Assembly: GCA_019914945.1 (NCBI GenBank)
Contig: CM034109.1
Span: forward strand, 5,146,001-5,210,000
From: Typha latifolia
Taxonomy: Eukaryota > Streptophyta > Magnoliopsida > Poales > Typhaceae
Direction: 5' to 3'
DNA: 64,000 nt
Shown: positions 10,441 to 25,327 of the stretch, piece after piece
Numbering within the stretch: position 1 is the stretch's first letter
Layout of the letters: the number at the start of each line of letters is the position of its first letter
The notes under the pieces: model-generated
What the model saw: the letters and a program-made list of their open reading frames with translations, nothing else
What the model was told of the DNA's origin: nothing
Databases searched by the model: none
Translations under genes and position numbers: made by a program

Positions 10441-13400
10441 ACTTAATTCAGAAGAGCTTTTTTTTAAGAGCATCGAATGAAGAGTCATATACGTTTGTAA
10501 TTAAGTGATTAAAGTTCAAGATCTTGTCATGGATGAGGATGGACAAGAAGAAGCAACTTCTACTGATAAACCTCCAGAAAAATAGATGAACACTACCTAA
10601 TAATGAAAGAGTTTTTAACATGTTAGTCCATTCTATAGCTATTAGGAATTGACAACTAATTAACATCTTTTGCTCCTTTTTTGCTAGTAGATTTATCTTC
10701 TCAATGTTATTAGAGAAATAGCTTCCATCCATCAATGTTAGAATATGATAATGTTCCAAGATTTGTGTTGTTGAAAGTGGAAGTTATGCTTGAAAGTGAA
10801 GCCTTTTGACTTTTGTAGATGTATTGAAAGTCTTTGACATATATTCACTAGATTTTTGTGGTCCTTTACTATTCTCAGTTGCCATTTCAAAATTTCACCA
10901 TTTAAATTGCTTATCTGATTGGTTTTTGCCTCTGAAAGTGTTACTGACATTTTAAGGTATATTATATATATTCAGAAAACACTATGACACATCTCTAATT
11001 CAATCTCAAAGGATTAATAACAGCTGAGCGTTGATAATATTTTCTTTGCTAAAACACCTAAAGAAATAGCATTTTGTTCTTAGGAAGTTAGACTTGATTG
11101 CAAGCAGATGTTGCTAATTTTATTTCATCATTCATTTATCTATTGTGAGATGGTCATATTTTTCCATAATGTACGAAATCATTAAATGTTCAAAGAGAGA
11201 GAGAGCCATCAGGTACACTTAGTTTTCAGTACTATTGTTGTAAGTTAAAAGATCTACCAGATAGTGTTAGTACTCTTGAATAAAAATCTGAGAGAAAGAA
11301 GCTGAACAGTAACATACAAGAAACAGATGAAGAAATTGGTCATTACATATAAAGAATTCAATTTTCTCGATGGTGGAGTTTGATACAACATTTTGTATTT
11401 TCTGCAACCATTGACTCTAGCTACAGAAGCATGCGTCAACATATTTCCCTATTAATTCAATAAATATGTAATAGGAAATATTTACTCACTCAAAGGCAGC
11501 AGATCCAAACTGCATTTTTGTCACAAACTTAGTGTGAGCACTATGATAGTGAATTTCCTTTTTTTTCTTTTTTCTAGTTTACTATATTTACTTGCGTTGA
11601 GTATCTTTTCTTTGCCCTTGCGACAAAATAACTACAGTTGTGGAGCTCCCAAGATCCATGTACAAAAGTAAGTATAAAACATTTATGTTATCAAAGCTCA
11701 TGCATAATGCTGACTATGACTACTCTTGATGCTTAGTTATTTAGCATAAAATTCTTAGCCCATGTGTTGTGAGATTCTTAAGAGAACCATAGTTTCACTA
11801 TTATTCCGCTAACGCATGGCAATATGGCATATAACACCATAGACTAATACGTTATGTTGTCTCTATCTACATGATTGCATTTTAAACACGAGTTAGAGTA
11901 CTCAATCATTCTATGATTTGTATACGTTTTTAGAGTTAACTAAAGCAATCACTTGAAATCTTTATGATACTAGAATCCTTATACCCTTGATATACTCTTT
12001 TCATGTGGACAATGTTTAACTCTTATATTATGTTTTCCTAAAATGTTACTGCAATCTATTGAATGACAACTTACTGTATAGATTAATTGTCTTCGGAGAT
12101 ATAGTACTCAACCGTATTTGGTTTGAGTAAGTCCTCAATGTGACTAGCTAACCCCATTTTTTAGTTACGATTTAAATAGTTTGAACTAGGCTAAGAAAAT
12201 ATGATATTTAGGTGTCAACTAAGCTACACACTATTGGACTTGCGAACTTGCATATTGCTTATTGTTTGCTTTTCTTTCAAGATTGAAGGCCTATAATTCA
12301 ATTGTTAGCTTACAAGCCCGCAACTATACTATAATGTAAAGTCACTCGTTAAAGGTTGTAGGCTTATAAGCTAGCAAGCTTACATTCCGTAATAATACTA
12401 TAATGTCACTATTTTTTTTTCAACTACAAGCCCGCTATAATCACGATTATTTTTTATTTTTTATATAGTTATATTTTAGAAGTCAATATTTTACTTTATT
12501 ACAAAAGAAGTAAAAGTAAGCTATTGCGAGTTTACAATTATTTAGAGACTTGGAAGCATGCAAGTCTGTAATTACATTATAAATTATTGTGAAATTAGTA
12601 GTTTTAAATTTTCTTTTTTGAGGGAAATTAGAAATATGAGAGAATTTGAAGTAGGAATTACATTACTATTTTGATGTTATATGATAAGAAATATTTTTTT
12701 ATAAATATTTAATGTGTGTTACGTAAGTAGTATCAAAATATTATTATTAAGGAAAATTTTTATATAACACCCTACTTTTAATAAAATTACAGTTTACACC
12801 TTATATTTTCACTATTTGTAAATCGAGCCTTATGATTTAGCGAATATGTACATAAAACACCCTATATTTTCTACACAAATTTGCAACACTGAATAGTTGG
12901 TGGACAACCATGGGGTAGTGGATGACTTGTCCTCCCAATCAATGTTTTTTGCTTGAGCTTCGATCTCTTTCGTTAACGTAAAAGTCAAGGAGCTCGATGA
13001 TTGGGATTGCCCCCTATATGATCTTCTCTTCCTGCAAGAACCATAGGTCAATCGTCACCATTGCCATTAACACGAGGCGGCCTTCTTCATGGCGGCTTGA
13101 GACCTCCGAGCGTTCCACCAATCGGCTTCAAGATTAGGAGGTAAGGCCTTGGAACGAAGCCGCACTTAGGGTGGTAGCTTGCTCTGACCAGCCAAGGGAG
13201 GCACGCCCTAATATTTCAGAGAAAGCATTTCATTCTTGTCAAACAAGTGTATGTTTAAAATATTCATGTCTATAAGATATGATCATAAAAGGGGATCACA
13301 AATCTGTCCTTCAAATTGCACAAGTTGTAACGCTCATATCTAATCAAACAAAGGAAAGCCTATAACTGGAGAACAAAAAATGATAACTAACTCTAATCTT

Positions 13401-15259
13401 ACAGTGTCATACTGCCTAACTTGCTTGGACACTTGGCAAGAAAGGAATACTTATTTGATGCTTTTGTTAGTTGCAAGCCCCTTCCTAAGGAAGTACCAAA
13501 TGATAATTCTGCATAAAGAGGAACTAAGGCTTCATGCCCCCATGAATTATGTTCTTGATTTAACAACAGTCAACATGCACATCTAATGATCAATTAACAT
13601 ATTAAGTCATAGAAGAACAAAGGCATCTAGGAAACTTAAATATCCTTTCTAGATTCTCCTTTTTATCCTTCAGAGTGAGTTAATATTTGTAGAGTACCAG
13701 GTCAACATAAGCACAAAAACTTGTATAATCTTTCAAGCTTGATCTCTGATTTGACAAGAAATGGGATTTTTTTATGTCCCTTCATGGGTTATGCGTATGA
13801 TTGAGTTGCTTCATTATCTTCTTCACCATCTTTGGGTTCATTAGAGTGTTCACAGCTCTCAGGAAATCAGGTAGCAGTCGATTATTGGATTAATAAGACA
13901 AATGTCACGAGGTCCACCTCTTGCGGGTCATTGCGAGCATAGCTGGAGGTGGTAAAAGTCTAGCCTAGAAGAGGACGCATTGTGCCTGAAGTCGTGCCTC
14001 CGGCCCTCTCCGAGGAAGGCCCTCTAGACCCCAGACCGGGGTGCACTGTAGGACTGCGGCGTGGCCATCGGACCGCGCCCCTAACGTTAGGCAAGATATT
14101 TCTTTTTTGGGACAAAAGACCGTGTATATGGTTTTGAACTTTTAATATCAATAATCTATCACAATTGAAGCCGATTAAACTTGTTGCTTGTGTTGTTTTC
14201 TTACTTTGTTATTTTATAATAGATGTGAGATGATATGATTCCTCATAATAGTTATGTGAGATGATGCTAGATATTTGGACATGATGTAGCTTTTCTCAAC
14301 AAAAATAAAAATACCAATAACCTATCATATTGTACTAAAACTACCATCATCATTTTTCAAATTTACTAGGGATAAATATTGACATCATGATACAATATCG
14401 TTTATTATTTTGCCCTTGTAAACTAAAAGTGGACATATTGTTTGTATCAAATATCAAGTCGTAGAAACAAAGCCAAAATAAATTGATTGCGTAGAACATG
14501 ACCAAATAAAGAAAAATAAAATAAAAATATGTACGAGACTTTAGATTGTCAAGGATAATCATGTATGAACATGATTTTGCATTTGTGTGAAATAATATAT
14601 TTTGTTAGATCAATACCAAATTAATAAAATGCAAATCTATTCTTTATGATCTTGAAATTCTTTTTGTAGAGGATTTAATTAATCTCACATATATTATATT
14701 ATTTGGATTGACATATATGTTGAAAAACAAACCCCTAGACACAAGTATGTATCTAAATACTAGGCAATGATATCACTCGTTCGCTTAAGTAAAAGTCCGA
14801 AGAAATATTAAGAACGAAAGCAGATATGAACGCCAAGAGTTTAACGTGGAAAAACCCAAACGGGAAAAAAAACCACAGATACAAACTTGGATCAAAATTA
14901 ATCACTAGAATAGTAGCAGTTACAAGATTGACTAACAAAACAACTCGTCGATCCAAACAACTTTGTTCCTCTCAGTCTTACTCGCTAGAACTCACGATTC
15001 ATTGCTTCTCCGTAATTGAAGTCCAACCTCGTAGCCCTCGAGATTGATCTTTCGTCTAGATAGCCCTTAAGATGAAATATTAAATTTTGTAGATGAGTAG
15101 AACCTTGTTAGTTGAAGAACCGGTGTAGCCTCAAGAAGTCTCGTTCAAAATTACTTCTTCAACCCCCCTAGAGATAGGGCATCACAATCCTTACATATGA
15201 TTTCCAAGATAGAGCCAAATCCAAGTCTTATCCGAATTCACGAAAGTCCAAGATTTTCA

Positions 15260-15490
15260 AACTTCGTTGGTGCGTTCGAATGCGGCCCGAGTATATTCGA
15301 ACGGCCTGACTTGATCTCAGGTGCGTTCGAACGGGCCCAAGTGCGTTCGAACGCGACAGCTTGAATTCTTCAGGTTGCGTTCGAACGTGTTTGTGAACGC
15401 AGCTCTCGGTCTATGTGAACGCAGTACCCGCATTCGAATGCGTTTATGAATGCACCGCGTTCGAACGCATTTGTGAACGCGGTGTGAACT
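15260..15490. repeat. Second TTCGAA palindrome cluster
   Basis: Seven TTCGAA cores occur in about 230 bp, most inside GCGTTCGAACGC-like palindromes, interspersed with TGTGAACGC half-sites. The composite GCGTTCGAACG followed by TTTGTGAACGC occurs at about 15376 and 15460, and in a variant form at 6624. The block is not inside any LTR whose ends I could define; it lies about 460 bp before the solo LTR that starts at 15947. Confidence 0.8.
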
Positions 15491-15946
15491 CAACAGCTTT
15501 TCTCCAATAATCTTGCAATTCTTCAAATCAGAGATTTTCTAGACTTGTATAAAGCTCATATACATATAAAAATACACTTAAAATATTTTGTACACAATTG
15601 CCAATAATTAAAAATCTAACATATGCAAAGCTTAAAAACACAAAGAAGGTTGAATCGTATTGTTATTGTTCATCTTTGATATTTAGTTGATCTCTAAAGA
15701 CAACTACTAGCTAGATCTTCCTCTTCTTCTCCTTTCCAAATGACAATTCTTAATAGGGCAAATCAAATAAGTTATGAAGTAGAGAGAAATAATTTAGCTT
15801 ATTTATAAAATAAATTAATAGGCCCACTTGTTATGTGCTTTGTGCTTTCATTAGATCCAATAAGATCTATACTAGACCACCCTATACATCAAAAAATATT
15901 AAATTGCTCATAAGCTCAATAAAAGATCACATAACAATATGATATA

Positions 15947-18873
<2,927 letters not shown>

Positions 18874-18878
18874 ATAGA

Positions 18879-19905
18879 ATCATGTCTGAAGATTAATTTA
18901 TTCAGCTTGGTTTTCTAAGTTCATATTAAAATTAAATAATAGAAATTTGATTTTATAAATTTCAATAGCCATGAACCTATCAAGAAGAAGATCATTCGTC
19001 TAAAGAGAGTATGGCATGCAGTCCCAAACTGAAGTCAAAGAGAAAGTATGCCCCACATAAAGTGGATCGGAATCTCCGTCTGGTTACGAAGGAAACCTTG
19101 TAAGTTGTTCAATGAGTTAAAAATGTTGAGGAGGCATAGAAGCTTAATAGGATTCTTGGTGTTTATAATTTTGTGTCTAAAATGAAGGAATATAAGTACT
19201 CTTGCTTGGGCCACAACCTTTTATGAAGTAGGCAACATCGTTTCATGCTCGAACACCTCAAGATATAACTTGTACTTGGCCTCCAAGAAGTGGTTAACAA
19301 CAAACTTGACATGGTGAACCTATTGCTCGACAGAAGGACCAAAACTTTGTGCAACCTCATAAACTTCCTCAAGGTATTCTAGGCACTCAAAAAAAAAAAA
19401 AAATTCCTCGTGTAGTATTGCATTTCATGTTTTGTTGTAGAAATATAAAAAAAAAATATTTCATGTTCCATAAGGATCAAGCCTCTTGAAGACTATGCAA
19501 TCAAGAAATGTTAAGGAGCTTGTGAACAACGACAACGAGCAGTGGGAAGGACACGATCGTGACTACATTGAAATTAGATTGCATGGATAGAGATGGTGAG
19601 TGATTGAAAAGAAGATAATAAAAACTTGATCTTATTAAGCACAATAGAGAGGAGTCTATTATTGAGAGGGGAAGAAGAGTTCCTAAGAGGAAGCGCAAGG
19701 AAAATTATATTTAAAATAAAATACTGAAATGTTCAACACTTTATCAAAATGATAAATCGCTAAACATTTTAATACTTTAATTCTATATAAAATATAAAAT
19801 AATTTAGCGATTATCTATGCAACTTATGATATGAAATTTGATTCAGATGACCCTTTTGATATTAAGTTTGCCGGATAGATTATAATTTTTAAGAAAACCC
19901 ACTTT
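18879..19905. other. Spacer between two inverted solo LTRs
   Basis: About 1 kb separates the two oppositely oriented LTRs. The minus-strand ORFs at 19163-19372 and 19501-19698 have no recognisable domains. The sequence looks like old, AT-rich repeat debris, but I cannot assign it. Confidence 0.4.
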
Positions 19906-19910
19906 GATAA

Positions 19911-20273
19911 TGTAACAACCCAAGTAGAGTTTTCTTTTTTTTTAAAAAAATTAATGCTTGCTAGGCAAGACGCGACCGGCCACGCTGTGGTCAGCCTCGT
20001 GCCCAGCATGCCATGCATGCTGTGGTGCGGTGGGAGTGCCATGCACCTCCACCGAGCCACTCTTCTCCACGCCGCGGCAACGCGTGGAGGTGGGACCCGG
20101 CCCACCAGCCAATCCGTCGCCGTCGTGTGATCTACTCTTCCTCTCTCTAATAATCTCTCTCTCTTCCCTACACTCTCTCTCTCTCTAGCTCTCTCTCTCT
20201 CTCTCTCTCTCTAGTCCACAAACAATTACCGACCACCGGGAAGGGCCGCGGTTGGCCCTTCTGTTCGCCAGTG

Positions 20274-20315
<42 letters not shown>

Positions 20316-22699
20316 TCTCTCTCTCTCTTGCTCTTCCTCTTTGTTAGTTGCCGTTCGAGACGCTGGAAGTTTGAGTCGCCGGCAAGAGGCCGACCACTAA
20401 GTAGCCACCAGCGGCCGTACCCCTCCCTTGCGGCCCAACCGTCTTCCCCGCTTTCTCCTTCTCCTTCTTCTTCTTCTTCTTCTTCTTCTTCCCTTCTTTC
20501 CTCTTAGACTGCAGCCTACAAGTGGTGCTGGGCTATATATATATATATATATATATGCATATTATTGATTTTTAATTATATTTGAGTATGTTATTAATTA
20601 TTCAATTAGTTTAGTTAATTTAATGTATTTAATTCATATAAATTAAATATAATTATATCATAGTTAGTAAATAATTTTAATTATATCATGTTCAACAAAA
20701 TGCCTGCAATATAAATTACTATTTTAATCCTAGGTAGGTAATAGTAATTATTAGGGTTATGTACGTATATTCTTACGTAATTATTTGCAGTAACTTAATT
20801 CTTATTTTCTTAATTATCAAGGAGAATAATAGGCAAATAATTATGTTTTAAATACACTATTAAATAATATAATTATGGTTAATAAATAACAAAACAAATA
20901 TAGACATGAAGAGTACATAATTACAATAAGAATCTATCTTTTTGTCGGGTTAATTTTAAATTAATAGAAAGACTGACATTATTTGTTATAAATAATTTCA
21001 GATCCCGACCCCCTATTCAAGACCCGTGAACTTAGCTATCGAGGTTTGATCGTTATCGTAGCAGCGTGAACGAGTGGTGGTTTGGTATTTGCAGTGGTGT
21101 AAGTAGTCTTATGCCCTAGACGCCTTTATCAAATTAGGTTATACTATATGTTATGTACATGCATGTTTTAGCCTTCAGCATGATTATACGACTTTATCTA
21201 GAGATGATTATAGTCGAGCATATTTTAATGATGCATAGAATTAGGCTGATCTTGGATATGAGTATGATGCTGATAAATAGAGATGATTAGAGATGATTAT
21301 ATTGTTATGATTTTATATGAAGATGATCTTCTAGTATAAGTGTGCATGTGATAGACTAGCAGGAGTATGCATGTGTTAAATACATGATTGAAGTCTACAT
21401 TGCATCATTTTTCTCTTGATTCCTATTCCACCTAAATTCTTGTTATGTATTGACTCATTATTGTATTGGATATATGTATGTGATCTGGCATTTAGAAGGA
21501 AAGTATGAAATGTGATTGATAAGATAGTTGATAGAAAGCGTAAGGATACCCGAGTAGTCGCCAGGGTTAAGGGTGCATAGAGTGATGATTATGGTCGCTG
21601 ATATACGATATCTCGTGGCCCATGTTCGAGGTCAATTGAGTATGTGTGCACAAATAATCGAACACATGACGGTCGCTAGGGCATATGTGGCGAGTTATCC
21701 TCACGAAGTTTCTATCAACTATATGGGTGCCCGGTCTGGATGGATGTTGATACCCTAGCGGATGGCGGGGTATGATTATATTTGAGATACTCTTGCGAGT
21801 TATGGAGTATGCTCTAAGCCTTCGGACATAATGTTGAGACCGAATACCGGGTGTTGACTGTGCATAGTGGTCTAGTGTGATGATGGTATACCGAGATGTC
21901 GGTGGTGATTGCAATACAAGAGAATTTCATCGATTATTGAGTAATTATCATAATTTATACACCATTGCATTTGACATCATGACATAGTCAGCATGCACCA
22001 TGTGTTATATTTGAGAGAGTTTTATGGAGATCTATTTATTCATTGTCGAGGATTATATACTTCTATCAATTATGACATGTTATCTACTTTTCAATTATGT
22101 ATTATTGAGGAACATTCATATACTCATTCATGACATAATACTCTTTCTAATTTCTATTATCCAGTACTTGATTTATTCTCTATTTGACTTCACTGATTCG
22201 GGGTAAGGTCTATTCACTGAGCCTTTAACTTATGACTCTCTTTGTTTTCTCCTTTCCAAAAACTCAAGTGAACGAGAGGAGCATGATACTCCCTTAAAGG
22301 TCTTGCTAGTGAGTGAGGAGTAGAGTATGATTAGTGTTATATACTATATGAGTTATCTTATTTAATGTATTAGTAGACATTCTCCAAAGTGTGTTTGTAT
22401 CTTTATCTTATATTTTAGCAGGTGATTTTGTACTTGTATAATTATGTATATACCACCGTTGTGTATATGTAGTTGTGAAAAGCTCTTGATGATGTGTTGT
22501 GACCTGTGTGGGGCCCAAGTAGAGTTATCTGTATGCTGTTATTAATTAGACTTGAGTTATTCTTAGTTTAGATATTGTGGATAAAATTATGATGTTGCTA
22601 CAGGTTTATTTGATTGTCAGTAACTAACCAAATAGTCAAGTGCTACGCACATGTTGTGTAGGCTTGTGCCATGCACGTGTTTAGAGTTCGGGTGTTACA
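19911..22699 (+). mobile_element. Long solo LTR (Ty3-gypsy type), 2.79 kb
   Basis: Starts TGTAACAACCC and ends GGGTGTTACA, and is flanked by the perfect target-site duplication GATAA (19906-19910 and 22700-22704). It carries CT microsatellites (about 20160-20320), a CTT run (20460-20490) and a TA run (about 20533-20556) in its first 650 bp. No second LTR, gag or pol is present. It is related to the inverted copy at 15947-18873. Confidence 0.88.
20160..20557. repeat. CT, CTT and AT microsatellite block in solo LTR
   Basis: Consecutive low-complexity runs: CT-rich at about 20160-20212 and 20275-20325, CTT at 20460-20490, and a TA run near 20533-20556. They yield spurious Leu-Ser repeat ORFs. 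Confidence 0.9.
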
Positions 22700-22867
22700 G
22701 ATAAAATTCTAAGACATTATTTAATTCGTGTATAATATTTTTTTAAGGATAACTGTATATGCATTTCATAAATGCGAATTAAGTATCTTATAACTTTACT
22801 CATATTATATTGTTTAGTTATAAAGCTCGGAGAAACTATAATAATTATATGGAATAAGTTTATGTAA

Positions 22868-23852
22868 GAGCAACTCCAACCGGGCTCCAAAATCTAAATT
22901 TGGAGCCCGGTTGAGCTCCAATGGGGCTCTAAAACTAGCTCCAAATTTGGAGCTAGCAATGTTGGGGCTCCAAATTTGGAGCCCCACCATGAAAATGGAG
23001 CCCGACTCCATTTGTCATTTTAACATTTTGAAATACTAAAATTACCCAATAATTATTACATTCAATAATTTTAATTCAATTTGTATCCTTTATTAAATAA
23101 TTTAGTTAATTAAACTGAGTATATAATTAGTTTTACTAATCAATTTTAACCAAAAATAATACCATTTGAAAGTTCTCATCGAGACCTTTAAAATGAGTCT
23201 AATATTAAATTATTTTTGAGTTAATTTAAATTTTAAATTTTAAATTTTTTATTATTTATAAAAGTGAGTCTAATAAATTATGTGTCCTAAAATATAATTA
23301 CTCAAAATTATTCCCAATGTAAATATTAAATATTAAAATATATTAGATATGAAATACATCAAATATAAAATACATTAAAAATAAAACCGGAACCGGAACC
23401 AGTGTCTACGGAACTGAAATCGGTGACTACGGAACCGAAACCGGTGGCTACGGAGATGACTTATTAGAATATTAAACATCTATTATTTTTATTATGTTTG
23501 GTTAATTTCTGCTTATTTTATGTAATGTAATTTTAATATTTTTAGTTAATGACATATAATGCTTATTTCGATGTTTATTTCATATAATGTAATTTCGATG
23601 CGTTTAATTAAAAAACTAGTAATTTAAAATTACTTCTGAAACTATTAAATATTAGTCTTATTTTAAAGATATCGATGAGAGTTTTCTAACCATATATTTT
23701 TTTATTAAAAAGTAATAACGCTAACATGACTTATTAAGTAATTTAAAATAGCTAATATAATAATATATATATTATATTATTATTTTAATATATATGGAGC
23801 CCGGTGCGTTGGAGTGCACCGGGCTCTTGCTCCATTTTTAGTGAAGATGCTC
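22868..23852. mobile_element. Non-autonomous PIF/Harbinger-type element, 985 bp
   Basis: Begins GAGCAACTCCAACCGGGCTC; the far end in reverse complement reads GAGCATCTTCACT. The GAGCATCTCCA-like termini and the 3-bp duplication TAA (22865-22867 and 23853-23855) are characteristic of PIF/Harbinger MITEs. GGAGCCCGG/CCGGGCTCC motifs recur near both ends and form a hairpin-prone subterminal region. No transposase is encoded. Its interior contains a short minisatellite at about 23385-23455. Confidence 0.75.
23385..23455. repeat. Short GGAACCGAAACCGG-type minisatellite
   Basis: Three imperfect units of about 25 bp with the pattern ACGGAACCGAAACCGGTGGC lie in an otherwise AT-rich MITE interior. They stand out by GC content and periodicity. 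No function is evident. Confidence 0.6.
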
Positions 23853-24254
23853 TAAGGATTTGTATTTAGTTACTAAACTATAAATAAATATGGTTAATAA
23901 GATCATTTAAGATGAAAAGATTAAAATGCCCTCATAAAAGATAGTGTAAAGCTAAATTAGCTAAGTAAGATAGATAGTTTTGCTTATTATATATTGAAGA
24001 TTATTTTTTCTAGTCAATTTTAATATATCATAAGTATTCCAGACAAAAACTAGTGTTATAATTAGAAAATCATGTTTTTCAAAGAATATGATAACACCGA
24101 TAGTAAATGGAAGAAAATAATGTTAGATGTTGGTTGAAAAAAAGAAGAAGAAAGGAAACTGGAAAGAAGCATGAGAGTATTTTGGTTATTTTTGCTATAG
24201 AAATTTTACTTAAAAAATTATACACAACTTTATCACACTCGGTATAATAGCTTA

Positions 24255-25168
24255 TGTATGGTAGTGAGGATCTTGAAAATGAGAATTATATTTTCTTAGA
24301 TTGTACTAATACTAAGCAGATTTGGGACCTTAACATGACTATTCTTGGTATCATCTCTTTTTCAATGGTAACTAGTTAGATGGTGGCTGGTTAAGTATGG
24401 GGGATATTTTCTTCTTGAACTTATTACAAACTTTTTTATGACAACTATGGAAGTATAGAAATTCTGCCAATTTCAAATCCCAATAATTTTCCTCCAATAA
24501 TTATTTGACGAAATATTATTACTATGACAATAGATTACTTTAACCACATTGTGAACTCTAACTCTCTGAAGAAGCAACCTTCTCCACCTCTTATTAGGTG
24601 GTTCCCTCCTTCGCATCCTTAGGTTAAGCTCAATTGCGACAGATCCTTTAACTTAGACCATCGGTAAGAGTAGAGGAGGCTAGCTATTTAGAGATGCTAA
24701 TGTTGATATTCTTTCTGTAGGTGATGCTCCTGCTAGTTGTGAGAGTGCTACCGTTGAAACTTGGGCATGACGAGAGGCATTGGAGCAAGCCAGAAGTCTA
24801 AGCATCCAAAACTTGATTATTGAAACTGACTCCAAACAACTTATTCAGCTCCTGGCTAAAGGAGATGACAACCAGATTATAAAAAACTATATCAATGATA
24901 TACTGTTCCTCGCTCATACTTTTAGGAAAGTAATCGTTAGGCACATCTTTAGAGAGGAAAATTTTGCTGCCAATTAGTTAGCAAAGCAGGCTATGATAAT
25001 TTCTTTTTTATGGAATGACTAAGATATATCTAAGTCACCTCTATCTTATATCTTGATGCTACCGGCTCCGTAACTCTTTTTACGGTAGAGGCAGCAGATT
25101 GTAATTTGGGATGGCTTTGCCCTTTTTCTTTTTTAAAAATAAATTTCTAATTACCAAAAAAAATTAAT
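24255..25168 (+). pseudogene. LINE 3' end: zf-RVT and RNase H remnant
   Basis: The plus-strand conceptual reading begins EDLENENYIFLDCTNTKQIW, the zinc-binding tail of a LINE reverse transcriptase. It continues via PPSHP.VKLNCD and LFRDAN-like text into an RNase H-like domain: REALEQARSLSIQNLIIETD, then SKQLIQLLAKGD and VRHIFREENFAANQLAKQA with a stop inside. Several stops and frameshifts make it a pseudogene. The A-rich end at about 25130-25168 is consistent with the LINE 3' terminus. It stops about 160 bp before the coilin start codon, so it abuts the coilin promoter or 5' UTR. Confidence 0.78.
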
Positions 25169-25327
25169 AACTTATGTATGAATACCTGCCACGAAACGCC
25201 ACCTAAAACTCGGCAAAACCCAACTAAGGGTTTAACCGTGCTCCAATAACTCTTTTGTTTGCTGCTCCGCCCTTCCTCTCTCCCTTCCCAGAGGAAAATC
25301 CCATCCGGACCCTCAAATCCCACGGTA

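Larger units (their letters stand above)
9839..15946. other. Repeat-derived intergenic region without intact genes
   Basis: Apart from the LINE endonuclease relic (10000-10440) and the TTCGAA cluster (15260-15490), this 6-kb stretch holds a MITE-like segment near 12740-13050 (CACCCTA-type text), a GC-rich island at about 13900-14110 that I cannot identify, and a segment at 14750-15240 resembling decayed LTR sequence (AACGTGGAAAAACCCAAACG). Short ORFs here show no family features. 10450-12740 shows nothing recognisable. Confidence 0.5.

Noticed and set aside
10448..10950. Possible LINE ORF1 or extra coding ORFs upstream of the endonuclease relic
   Set aside because: The translations contain no recognisable zinc knuckle or LINE ORF1 motif, so I do not extend the LINE call into them.
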